This document shows positions 1 to 6,608 of a stretch of 7,464 nucleotides of DNA, piece by piece. Position 1 is the first letter of the stretch. Each line of letters starts with the position of its first letter. The notes beneath the pieces were generated by a model. It was given only the letters and a program-made list of their open reading frames with translations, had not been told where the DNA came from and did no database searches. Origin of the DNA: Desulfocapsa sp. (GTDB taxonomy: Bacteria > Desulfobacterota > Desulfobulbia > Desulfobulbales > Desulfocapsaceae); the NCBI GenBank assembly GCA_029935135.1, contig JAOZKX010000089.1, positions 1 to 7,464 of the forward strand, written 5' to 3'. The position numbers were made by a program, and so were the translations under genes.

Positions 1-926
1 TAAACCTGGGTAAAGTGTTCCCATCCACCCTGCAGTAAAGAGGCTTGCAGAAAAAACTGCCGTATCGTATCCGGCACAGCCATTGGGGTGAAAAGGATAT
101 TCTCCAGCACCTTATTATCATACTGCCAGATTCCATTGGGGTTATACGATGGATAATTCGCCCCGGCAACAACCTTCCCCTGGGCTGTTTCCAACAGGAT
201 CGCCCCAATCTGTACCCCCTCAATCCCCTCACCAATTCCGGTAACGAACTGATCAAGAATTGTCTGAATCTTCATATCAATGGTCAGCACAAGATCATGA
301 CCATTGCCGTGTGTCTCTTCTTCCCCTTTAAAATTAATGTGCGGTAAATCTTGCCGGCGCACATTATCACGACTCAGGGGCTTATCATAATAGTGTTCAA
401 CACCAATGAGTCCGATATCATTTTCAGCATAGCCAATGAGATGTGCCCCGGCTGTCTGCCCCGGGTAGACTCTTGCCATCTCACGATGCAGATAAATTCC
501 GGGAAGGGCTCTTTCGCGGATTTTCTCTTCATCCTCTTGGTCAATATCACGACGCAACCAAACAAGGTGTGAATCTTTACTTAGGCGTTGCTGAAAATCC
601 CCCTCCTCCATTCCCAGCAATTCCACAAGTGCCTTTGTCGTTCCAGGCAAATCTGTTATTTCTCGAGGGCGACCATAGAGAGAAACCCGTTCAAGGGTAC
701 GGGCAAGCTCTTTAAAATTCCTATCATAAATAGTCCCCCGCACATTATTAACAGCCACGCCCTTATCTGGTGATGTTTCTCTCCAGACTTCAGCCAATGT
801 CTGCAACTGATTACGATAAGTAAACCCTGCCCAACCGCAGAGACCTGCAAGAAGCAGACAAAAGAACAATATTTTCAGGCGTCTGCTATTATTATCTGCT
901 GTTCTAAGACGGGTTCTCCTGGTCAT
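1..926 (-). CDS. ftsI: FtsI-like division penicillin-binding protein, N-terminal 308 residues, altered active site (runs off left edge)
   Basis: Class B penicillin-binding protein of the FtsI/PBP3 type; these are inner-membrane proteins that cross-link septal peptidoglycan together with FtsW. A basic cytoplasmic tail (MTRRTRLR) is followed by one membrane segment at about residues 16-37. The PBP dimerisation (pedestal) domain follows, with RGTIYDRN near 63-70, GLIGVEHYYDKPL near 173-185 and LTIDMKIQ near 215-222. The transpeptidase domain begins with GAILLETAQGKVVAGA and PSYNPN, close to the E. coli FtsI 'ANSPSYNPN' stretch. Where the family has EPGSTxK this protein has VPDTIRQ at residues 284-290, so the catalytic Ser is Thr287 and the SxxK Lys is Gln290. 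The surrounding residues align without gaps, so a frameshift is unlikely. The SxN and KTG motifs lie outside the window. The start ATG is fixed by a TGA codon directly upstream in frame, with AAGG nine bases before it. Its position after ftsL is the canonical ftsI slot. Family assignment is firm; catalytic status is doubtful. Confidence 0.9.
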   Translation of the reverse strand, partial: MTRRTRLRTADNNSRRLKILFFCLLLAGLCGWAGFTYRNQLQTLAEVWRETSPDKGVAVNNVRGTIYDRNFKELARTLERVSLYGRPREITDLPGTTKALVELLGMEEGDFQQRLSKDSHLVWLRRDIDQEDEEKIRERALPGIYLHREMARVYPGQTAGAHLIGYAENDIGLIGVEHYYDKPLSRDNVRRQDLPHINFKGEEETHGNGHDLVLTIDMKIQTILDQFVTGIGEGIEGVQIGAILLETAQGKVVAGANYPSYNPNGIWQYDNKVLENILFTPMAVPDTIRQFFLQASLLQGGWEHFTQV

Positions 927-991
927 TCATTAGTGCCTTACTCCAGAAAAGCTGTAATAAAAAACAACAAAATATGAAGAGTTATTAAATT

Positions 992-1021
992 TAAATACTT
1001 AAAGCCAGCAGCAGATAGCAA
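992..1021 (-). promoter_or_regulatory. Weak candidate promoter for the ftsI-like gene
   Basis: On the minus strand, TTGCTA (1021-1016) and TATTTA (997-992) are separated by 18 bases in the AT-rich gap between ftsL and the ftsI-like gene. A gap of 191 bases inside a dcw cluster leaves room for a secondary promoter. AT-rich DNA yields such matches by chance, so this is only a candidate. Confidence 0.25.
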
Positions 1022-1022
1022 A

Positions 1023-1039
1023 CGAAGAGGGGGTCTTCG
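1023..1039 (-). repeat. Small perfect hairpin in the ftsL-ftsI gap
   Basis: CGAAGA and TCTTCG form a perfect 6-bp inverted repeat around a five-base loop that reads CCCCC on the transcribed (minus) sense. Only three T residues follow the stem, so it is not a convincing intrinsic terminator. It could be a processing or attenuation element between ftsL and the ftsI-like gene. The structure is seen directly; its role is inference. Confidence 0.4.
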
Positions 1040-1117
1040 AGGCACTCATGCCGACTTACCGTTCATCACCGGTGTCAGGACTATTCGTGCATATCGACAC
1101 AAAAAAACAGTTGCGTC

Positions 1118-1483
1118 TCAAAACTTTCTATACTGTCCGGAATCCGGGAAATGCAGAGCCAGATTTTGTCCGGCAAGACGCTCCACCTGCTCAGGTGAAT
1201 AGAGTTGTGCTTTTTGAGCACGAAGAAGAATATTGGAATTGACAAGCTCACTTTGTATGGCTTCAGCCTGTTCCACTTTATTATTGATCTGTTCAACGGA
1301 GTAGGTCGACCAGGCAGAAACGGTAAAAAGAAACAGAAATGAGACCAGAGAGGCCTTTGCCACTCCAAACCATAACAACTTGCCGCCAGGCAAAGTCACC
1401 ATCTGCCGGCGCCCAGCAAAGGAATTTTTTCTAAAAGCCCGTCTTCCCGGGATCATCGTCTGGACTGATGGATTAACAATCAT
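1118..1483 (-). CDS. ftsL: Cell division protein FtsL
   Basis: Small bitopic divisome protein of 121 residues. FtsL forms a complex with FtsB and FtsQ and helps activate septal synthesis by FtsWI. A basic cytoplasmic N-terminus of about 35 residues is followed by one transmembrane helix at about 36-59. A periplasmic coiled coil at about 62-93 is rich in Glu, Gln and Leu heptads. The C-terminal stretch 'YSPEQVERLAGQNLALHFPD' fits the FtsL/DivIC pattern (SPxxVExLA...L.L..P..GQ). The ATG is preceded by GAAGAGG with a seven-base spacer. The gene starts 18 bases after the rsmH stop and sits in the canonical slot between rsmH and ftsI, which supports the call because FtsL is poorly conserved in sequence. 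Confidence 0.88.
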   Translation of the reverse strand: MIVNPSVQTMIPGRRAFRKNSFAGRRQMVTLPGGKLLWFGVAKASLVSFLFLFTVSAWSTYSVEQINNKVEQAEAIQSELVNSNILLRAQKAQLYSPEQVERLAGQNLALHFPDSGQYRKF

Positions 1484-1501
1484 AGTGAAACCTCTTCTCT
1501 C

Positions 1502-2389
1502 TCATATTTTTTCTACAACCCGCAGTTTGGCACTTCGTGACCTTGGATTTCTCTCTCTTTCCTCTTGCGAAGCAACAATCGGTTTTGAGGTCAAGACCTT
1601 AAACTCCGCATTAGCCCTAAACTTTCTTTTCACCATTCGATCTTCCAAGGAGTGAAAAGAGATGACACAAAACCTGGCCCCTGGATACATTAACGATGCG
1701 GCATCCTCCAAAATACCCGACAAGTTTTCCAGCTCCGTGTTCACGGCAATACGTAAGGCCTGAAAAACTAGTGTTGCCACATGAATTCTTTTTGGGTGAA
1801 ACCTTTTGGGCACCGCCCTGGCTATGATATCTGCCAGTTGTCCGGAACTGACAAACGGCTGCACAGCTCGTTCCTTGACAATAAAAGAAGCAATCCTCCG
1901 TGCCTGCTTTTCCTCACCGTAATAATAAAAGATATCAGCGAGTTCCTTCTCGGAGCCATCTGCCAGAATCGAAGCTGCTGTAACCTCTCTCCTGGTGTCC
2001 ATCCGCATATCCAGAGGTTCATCGCGCTGAAAACTAAATCCCCGCTCGCCCATATCCAACTGCAGAGAGGAAAGACCGATGTCAATGAGGATTCCATTCA
2101 CCCGATCAAGCCCAATGGATGCCAAACCGTCTCCAATCTCAGAAAAATTTCTCCTGAGAATCGTCAAGCGGTCCGCAAAAGGACGAAGCCGTTCCTGACT
2201 TTTGTGAATGGCCGCTTCATCCCAATCAAAAGCGATGACACGACCTTCTGGAGCACTTTTTTTGAGAATGGCTTCAGTGTGTCCACCAAGCCCAAGTGTT
2301 CCGTCCACATAAATGCCCCCACTTTGGGGAGCCAGATAGTTGAGAGTCTCCTCAGCTAAAACAGGGCAATGGATCATTGCAGCCTTCAT
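1502..2389 (-). CDS. rsmH: 16S rRNA m4C1402 N4-methyltransferase RsmH (MraW)
   Basis: SAM-dependent methyltransferase that methylates N4 of C1402 in the 16S rRNA decoding site; cytoplasmic. The 295 residues are near the usual family length of about 300-315. Visible motifs are HCPVLAEETL at the N-terminus, the SAM loop YVDGTLGLGGHTEAIL (27-42), AFDWDEAAI (53-61), ILIDIGLSSLQLD followed by ERGFSF and LDMRMD (100-131), FQALRIAVNTEL (209-220), VISFHSLEDRMVK (242-254) and the C-terminal NPRSRSAKLRV (281-291). One conserved stretch deviates: the usual HPATRxFQALR reads HVATLVFQALR at 203-213. The start ATG overlaps the mraZ stop by one base (TGATG), with GGGA just upstream, so translation is probably coupled to mraZ. 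A second ATG at codon 5 is a less likely start. Confidence 0.97.
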   Translation of the reverse strand: MKAAMIHCPVLAEETLNYLAPQSGGIYVDGTLGLGGHTEAILKKSAPEGRVIAFDWDEAAIHKSQERLRPFADRLTILRRNFSEIGDGLASIGLDRVNGILIDIGLSSLQLDMGERGFSFQRDEPLDMRMDTRREVTAASILADGSEKELADIFYYYGEEKQARRIASFIVKERAVQPFVSSGQLADIIARAVPKRFHPKRIHVATLVFQALRIAVNTELENLSGILEDAASLMYPGARFCVISFHSLEDRMVKRKFRANAEFKVLTSKPIVASQEERERNPRSRSAKLRVVEKI

Positions 2390-2859
2390 CAGATGATTCC
2401 CAGCTTAGACAGGCCCTCATCAAAACTATCGAAATTCTCTCGAGTGGCCTGAACCTCAAGCTGCCAGGCATCTTTATCCCAAATCTCAACCCAGTCACGC
2501 ATACCTGTAAGAACAACATCTTTGCCAATACGAGTTTCCAAACGGAGTGGAGCAGAGAGAAGGATACGACCCTGCTTATCAAGCTTACATTCCGTAACAC
2601 CGGCAAGAACCAGACGAATCAACCGTGCCATCCCGGATTGCTCTTTTCCCTGATCAAGAAGCTTATCCTCGATAATTTCCCACTCAGACAGGGGATACGC
2701 ACGGAGGTGTTTCCCCCAGGCTGTTACCATCAAGGTATCAGAACCATACTGCGCCAGAACCTCACGGAAACGACTGGGAAAATTCAATCGCCCCTTGGAA
2801 TCCAGACTGTGCTCAGACTTACTGCGAAATCTGCTTTTTGTGGTCCTTTCCATTCCCAT
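2389..2859 (-). CDS. mraZ: Transcriptional regulator MraZ
   Basis: First gene of the dcw cluster and its DNA-binding autoregulator; MraZ forms a ring-shaped oligomer that binds tandem repeats in its own promoter region. The 156 residues contain two SpoVT/AbrB-like halves, each marked by the family DxxGR motif: DSKGRLNFPSRFRE (20-33) and DKQGRILLSAPLR (94-106). A C-terminal tail of about 20 residues is slightly longer than in many homologues. ATG at 2859 is preferred, preceded by GGTGGTGAGAG; the third codon is also ATG, so a protein two residues shorter is possible. The gene has its own sigma-70-type promoter and a GTGG repeat operator directly upstream, consistent with autoregulation. Confidence 0.97.
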   Translation of the reverse strand: MGMERTTKSRFRSKSEHSLDSKGRLNFPSRFREVLAQYGSDTLMVTAWGKHLRAYPLSEWEIIEDKLLDQGKEQSGMARLIRLVLAGVTECKLDKQGRILLSAPLRLETRIGKDVVLTGMRDWVEIWDKDAWQLEVQATRENFDSFDEGLSKLGII

Positions 2860-2899
2860 CTCTCACCACCCCTATCCACTTCACTCCACTTTACACCAC
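2856..2899 (-). promoter_or_regulatory. MraZ box: four GTGG units at exact 10-bp period plus a degenerate fifth
   Basis: On the minus strand GTGG begins at 2899, 2889, 2879 and 2869, each exactly 10 bases after the last. A fifth unit, ATGG, lies at 2859-2856 and contains the mraZ start codon. Known MraZ boxes are three or four short direct repeats one helical turn apart (TGGGN with five-base spacers in E. coli; AAAGTGK-type in Mollicutes), and the AAGTGG cores here resemble both. The array lies downstream of the -10 element and covers the predicted leader and ribosome binding site, so bound MraZ could block transcription. Confidence 0.9.
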
Positions 2900-2909
2900 C
2901 ACTACCTGT

Positions 2910-2937
2910 TTTATAGCAGGAACGGTTCTCTTGTCAA
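2910..2937 (-). promoter_or_regulatory. Sigma-70-type promoter of mraZ and the dcw operon
   Basis: On the minus strand a perfect TTGACA (-35, 2937-2932) is followed after 16 bases by TATAAA (-10, 2915-2910). Transcription would begin near 2903, giving a leader of about 44 bases occupied by the GTGG array. Location, orientation and match to consensus make this a strong call; the start site itself is inferred. Confidence 0.85.
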
Positions 2938-3160
2938 GAACTTTTCCATGGAATTATCAATGGTTACGGAAAAAAGGACAAACGCGCAAACAGTGCTCCA
3001 TATAGCGGTTCGACAAGCAACAACCACAACATGGTGCGCAAAATCAGCCTTAACAGCAATTACCAGCCAATAGCAAGATGTACACAAAACACCCCGAACT
3101 ACTTGAAATAAAAAGAATGATCCGAATCAACAAAGAAAGCAGTGAAAACAAAAAAAAGAC

Positions 3161-3175
3161 AGTGGTGGAAAGTGG
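3161..3175 (+). promoter_or_regulatory. Possible partial MraZ-type site (two GTGG units 10 bp apart)
   Basis: GTGG occurs at 3162-3165 and 3172-3175, the second within AAAGTGG; GTGA occurs in the same phase at 3142. Spacing and core resemble the mraZ operator, and the units face the plus-strand orphan gene. Only two good units are present, in purine-rich DNA, so chance is a real alternative. Confidence 0.2.
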
Positions 3176-3311
3176 TACAGAAGAGAAAAAAGCAAAGAAA
3201 CAAACACAGAGCACAGGGGGGTGTCGTAAACTGCCAACCTTTTGTCGCACAAGGCCAAGCAAGGACATCTCCTGTTCGGTATAGTCTACAGAATACACAA
3301 CACGAACAAAC

Positions 3312-3317
3312 AGGAGG
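3312..3317 (+). promoter_or_regulatory. Shine-Dalgarno sequence deciding the start of the orphan gene
   Basis: A perfect AGGAGG lies five bases before the ATG at 3323. A longer in-frame opening from 3242 has no comparable site, so the start is placed at 3323. Confidence 0.85.
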
Positions 3318-3322
3318 ATACC

Positions 3323-3844
3323 ATGGAACTCACAGTAAGAGACAACAGAACACCAGCCCATCCCGCTCTTGGATGTATAGAAGCGATACCATTTAATCTT
3401 GTCAGTGAACTGCTGCCTTTGATAATTTCGAGTAAAAACAGGAAAATTACAATCGACGCAAAGTCTCAGACCTTCCCCTACAACTCAAAAAACTGCACAC
3501 AGAAAAACGAACAGTTGCGGGCAAACCTCACTTGTGAAAAGGTTGAACAGACAGAAAATAAAGTTGAGATTACCTTCAGGGGAACAGTTAAAAACCGAAG
3601 AGGAGAGACGGAGGCGTGCTCTTTATACCTTTATTTCTGGTGGGACCACACAAGCATTTCACTTATCAGGAATTCATGCGATAAAATTCTGCAGGCCCAA
3701 TCGCTCAATCTTGACATAGCAAACAATGAAGAGCAATTACCAGATTCCATCTTTGAGCTCGACATCTACAACAAAGCCGAATCGGGACGAAAATGTTTTT
3801 TAGGACAAGGAAGAGGGTACCTGGTTTTTGGATGCAATGTGTAG
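3323..3844 (+). CDS. Orphan hypothetical protein, 173 residues
   Basis: I do not recognise a family. The product is predicted cytoplasmic: it has no signal peptide and no membrane segment. The central part (about 40-110) alternates short hydrophobic and polar stretches (KITIDAKS, KVEITFRGTVKNRRGE, CSLYLYFWWDH), suggesting beta strands, and LNLDIANNEEQLPDSIFELDI (from about 128) looks like a further strand-rich part. Seven cysteines (18, 58, 71, 99, 119, 158, 171) are scattered without a CxxC pair. The tail is Gly-rich and aromatic (GQGRGYLVFG). A perfect AGGAGG precedes the ATG by five bases, supporting a real gene. It stands alone, diverges from mraZ and converges on the sensor kinase with 17 bases between stop codons. 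Translation is likely; function is unknown. Confidence 0.75.
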   Translation: MELTVRDNRTPAHPALGCIEAIPFNLVSELLPLIISSKNRKITIDAKSQTFPYNSKNCTQKNEQLRANLTCEKVEQTENKVEITFRGTVKNRRGETEACSLYLYFWWDHTSISLIRNSCDKILQAQSLNLDIANNEEQLPDSIFELDIYNKAESGRKCFLGQGRGYLVFGCNV

Positions 3845-3861
3845 GAGCACATAAATATACC

Positions 3862-6534
3862 CTACCCCCTCCCCCATTTCTCCACCATGGCCAGGAGGGT
3901 CTTGGGAAAGATTGGTTTGCTCAAATGATCATTCATTCCCACAGCCAGACATTTAGCAACCGTCCCATCCACGACATTCGCAGTCATGGCAACAATGGGA
4001 AGGGTGCTGAAATCGCAGTACTGACTGGCCGGTAAAGCGCGCAGGTGCCTGGTTGTTTCATATCCATCCATATCTGGCATCTGAATATCCATAAGAATCA
4101 GGGAAAAACAGGGGTGGGCATCACGAACTAAAGCAACAGCCTCAAGGCCATTAGCAGCCAGCACCACCTGGCAACCGGCCTGCTCCAGCAACTCTTTTGC
4201 AACCAATTGATTAACATCAACATCATCTACCACAAGGACCTTCACCCCTGTCAGAATTGTCCTGTTCTCCAGGGATGAGGAGGGTTTTTCCTCCTCATCC
4301 GCAGTCCCGATACCCAGCACACCTTTCAGGGTATCACAGAGCATTCCAGCAGTCACTGGTTTCAGCATATGTACGGCTATACCGGCTGCCGCCAGAGCAC
4401 GAATCTCCTCCACACGACCATGGGCGCTGACCATGACAACCTGGGGAGGCGTGTTCAGATCGAGATCCTGTATTGCATAGGCTGTTCCAATACCATCCAT
4501 ACCCGTCATCTGCCAGTCAAGCAGCACAACCCGACAGGGGGATCCCCCGTCCTGTTCAAGCAGCCATGCCACGGCCTGGGGTCCTGAAGCAACATCATGC
4601 ACAGTGAAGCCGAGGGAAGACAACAGGTGGTTGTGGACACGACGAACAACCGGATTATCATCAACCACCAGAGCCTTTAATCCCTTAAAACAACGGGTAC
4701 AGGAAGCAATCTGCTGCCTGCCAGACTCCCCCCGCCTCAGGCTGGCTGTAAAGCTAAAGGTGCTGCCCTGATCGGGACTACTGTCGACCCAGATATCACC
4801 ACCCATCTTATCAACAAGGTAAGATGAGATGCTAAGGCCCAATCCACTACCGCCATACTTACGACTGGTGGAAGCATCGGCCTGAGAAAAACTTTTAAAT
4901 ATATCTTTTACCTGTATGGCACTCATCCCTATGCCACTGTCCTGAATGGCACATTCCAGCATGACCCGATCAGAAGCAGTACCATCAGTATGGCAGCGTA
5001 TCTTCACCACCACCTGACCCGTATGGGTAAATTTCACCGCATTGGATGCCAGATTGATCAGTACCTGCCCCAGACGCAGGGGATCACCAACTAACACAGC
5101 AGGAACGTCTTCAACATCAAAGATCAACTCCAGCCCTTTCTCTTCGCAGGACAGACTTACAGATGTGGCCAGATTATCGAGAATTTCCTGTATGGCAAAG
5201 GGAACCTCTTCCAGCACCATCTTCCCTGCCTCAATCTTGGAATAATCAAGAATATCATTGATTATAGCCAGCAGCAAGCGGGAGGAATTCGCAATTTTCG
5301 CCAGATAACTCTGCTGTTTTTCGTCAAGGGAGGTACGCTGAACCAACTCGGTGAGACCTATAATACCATTCATTGGAGTTCGGATTTCATGGCTCATATT
5401 TGCCAGAAATTTTGCCTTGACAGCTGTTGCCTGCTCCGCCTTTTGCCGAGCCCGGGTTAAATCATACTGGATTTTTTTTTCGCTGATAGTATCTTGTTCC
5501 AGTTGTGCCAGCAGGGTGTTAAATTGCTGACTGAGACTGCGTAACTCATAGACCCCTCCATCCGACAGACGATGGGCCAGATTGTTTTCACGACGAACCC
5601 TGCCGATTTCACCATTCATTGTCTGCAATGGAATAAGCACCCAACGACGAACACCTACAAATGCAGCAAGAAGCAATAACAATCCAGCCCCCCAGAATAA
5701 ATAGCCCGCCACTGTAAGGGAAGCCGTAACCTGACTCATCATATCACGGGCAACCGTCACCCGAATCAACAATCCGGGTTTATCTGGTTTATCATCGTAA
5801 GTTGTGTAGATATGGAGCAGAGATGCATCCACTTCCACCAGCAGGGGCTCAGATTCACCACCGAGACGATGGACAATGTCCTGCAACTCAGAAGCCATAT
5901 CCGATCCGGCCAGAGGCCATATCCGAAAAGATTCCTTCGTCTGTTTTGCCAGACGCGCCAGGATTGCATCATTGAGAAAACGTCCAACAATCAGAGTTCC
6001 GCGAGATTTTCCCTTTCCCATGGTTGGCTGTAGATCAATGGCGGCAATAAGCATGGGACCATGCTGGGTAAGGATCAATCTGGAACCCACCTCTTGATCC
6101 GGATGTTTGAGGACCAGACTATCAGGCGACATAACTTCAGGTGGAAAAATGCGGAGGCTGACATCCTTTCCCTGAGAGGTATCAAAAATCCGTCCCCAGA
6201 CAATTTTTCCAGAGAGGGCTACAAAATAGATAAGGTCAATCTTAGCGGTATAAAAGGTATCTTCGGGAAGGTTGGAATCAATAAATTCCTGATTGCCATT
6301 CTGAACAAAGGCATAGGTGTCATCCCACATTCCCCAGTCTGTGGCGAAAAGGCGTAACGCAGCCTCTTCCTGCTGCAGGGCGCCTGTCACTCGCCATACA
6401 TCATTACGGGCAAGACTCTGTTCGATTTCACTAAAACTGCGAACAACAACCCCATTTTTCACTGCCACCAGCACCAGGGTGAAAAAGACCAACAGCAAGA
6501 AAAAAAGAGAGAGAAAAAGCGTACGCAGTTTCAT
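3862..6534 (-). CDS. CHASE4 hybrid sensor histidine kinase with two receiver domains
   Basis: Inner-membrane hybrid kinase of 890 residues. Order: TM1 (about 4-26); periplasmic CHASE4 sensor (about 40-235) with the typical TDWGMWDDTYAFV near 65-77; TM2 (about 272-295); HAMP (about 296-348); HisKA with FLANMSHEIRTPMNGIIG, phosphoacceptor His382; HATPase_c with N-box Asn498 (NLASNAVKF), G1 DSGIG at 532 and G2 GGSGLGL at 561-567. Two receivers follow: REC1 (about 618-738) with acceptor Asp673 (LLDWQM) and Lys725; REC2 (about 764-885) with Asp816 (LMDIQMPDMDG) and Lys873. All catalytic residues I checked are present. There is no HPt domain, so phosphotransfer onward would need a separate HPt protein. 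I chose ATG at 6534 over a TTG 14 codons upstream because AGGAGG sits just before it and TM1 then starts naturally. Its ligand is unknown, and no response regulator adjoins it. Confidence 0.95.
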   Translation of the reverse strand: MKLRTLFLSLFFLLLVFFTLVLVAVKNGVVVRSFSEIEQSLARNDVWRVTGALQQEEAALRLFATDWGMWDDTYAFVQNGNQEFIDSNLPEDTFYTAKIDLIYFVALSGKIVWGRIFDTSQGKDVSLRIFPPEVMSPDSLVLKHPDQEVGSRLILTQHGPMLIAAIDLQPTMGKGKSRGTLIVGRFLNDAILARLAKQTKESFRIWPLAGSDMASELQDIVHRLGGESEPLLVEVDASLLHIYTTYDDKPDKPGLLIRVTVARDMMSQVTASLTVAGYLFWGAGLLLLLAAFVGVRRWVLIPLQTMNGEIGRVRRENNLAHRLSDGGVYELRSLSQQFNTLLAQLEQDTISEKKIQYDLTRARQKAEQATAVKAKFLANMSHEIRTPMNGIIGLTELVQRTSLDEKQQSYLAKIANSSRLLLAIINDILDYSKIEAGKMVLEEVPFAIQEILDNLATSVSLSCEEKGLELIFDVEDVPAVLVGDPLRLGQVLINLASNAVKFTHTGQVVVKIRCHTDGTASDRVMLECAIQDSGIGMSAIQVKDIFKSFSQADASTSRKYGGSGLGLSISSYLVDKMGGDIWVDSSPDQGSTFSFTASLRRGESGRQQIASCTRCFKGLKALVVDDNPVVRRVHNHLLSSLGFTVHDVASGPQAVAWLLEQDGGSPCRVVLLDWQMTGMDGIGTAYAIQDLDLNTPPQVVMVSAHGRVEEIRALAAAGIAVHMLKPVTAGMLCDTLKGVLGIGTADEEEKPSSSLENRTILTGVKVLVVDDVDVNQLVAKELLEQAGCQVVLAANGLEAVALVRDAHPCFSLILMDIQMPDMDGYETTRHLRALPASQYCDFSTLPIVAMTANVVDGTVAKCLAVGMNDHLSKPIFPKTLLAMVEKWGRG

Positions 6535-6538
6535 GCAA

Positions 6539-6544
6539 CCTCCT
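6539..6544 (-). promoter_or_regulatory. Shine-Dalgarno sequence deciding the kinase start
   Basis: AGGAGG on the minus strand lies four bases before the ATG at 6534. The alternative TTG at 6576 has no comparable site. Confidence 0.8.
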
Positions 6545-6608
6545 GGAGCAGTGCAGCACCCAAAGAGGTGGAACAATCAAGAAACCATTCTCCCCCCTCC
6601 AGTTAAAA

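Larger units (their letters stand above)
2941..3322. other. A-rich intergenic region between the divergent mraZ and orphan genes
   Basis: About 380 bases without a convincing gene. The plus strand is strongly A-rich from about 3060 to 3210 (runs such as 3149-3157), which generates Lys/Glu-rich open frames on the plus strand and Phe/Leu/Ser-rich frames on the minus strand; none has a good ribosome binding site. A TATAGT at 3280-3285 could be a -10 element for the downstream gene, but no good -35 element is in place. A pair of GTGG units at 3162 and 3172 resembles half of a MraZ box. I see no tRNA, known riboswitch or terminator. Confidence 0.6.

Noticed and set aside
999..1049. Minus-strand 16-codon frame in the ftsL-ftsI gap, a possible leader peptide
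   Set aside because: It has no good ribosome binding site and no regulatory codon run; chance is enough to explain it.
1781..2359. Plus-strand open frame of 192 codons
   Set aside because: It is antisense to rsmH, whose motifs are unmistakable in the other strand.
2377..2916. Plus-strand open frame of 179 codons
   Set aside because: It is antisense to mraZ and runs through the mraZ promoter and operator.
3006..3014. GGTTCGAC, resembling a tRNA T-loop
   Set aside because: The flanking bases do not form a T-arm stem, and no acceptor or anticodon arm is present.
3078..3284. Plus-strand open frame of 68 codons, Lys/Glu-rich
   Set aside because: It lacks a ribosome binding site, and its composition simply follows the A-rich DNA.
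3050..3361. Minus-strand open frame of 103 codons that looks hydrophobic, like a membrane protein
   Set aside because: It is the T-rich complement of the A-rich stretch, overlaps the start of the plus-strand gene and has no family-like pattern.
6535..6576. Fourteen-codon N-terminal extension of the kinase from TTG
   Set aside because: The start codon is weak, there is no ribosome binding site, and the extension includes the AGGAGG that serves the ATG at 6534.
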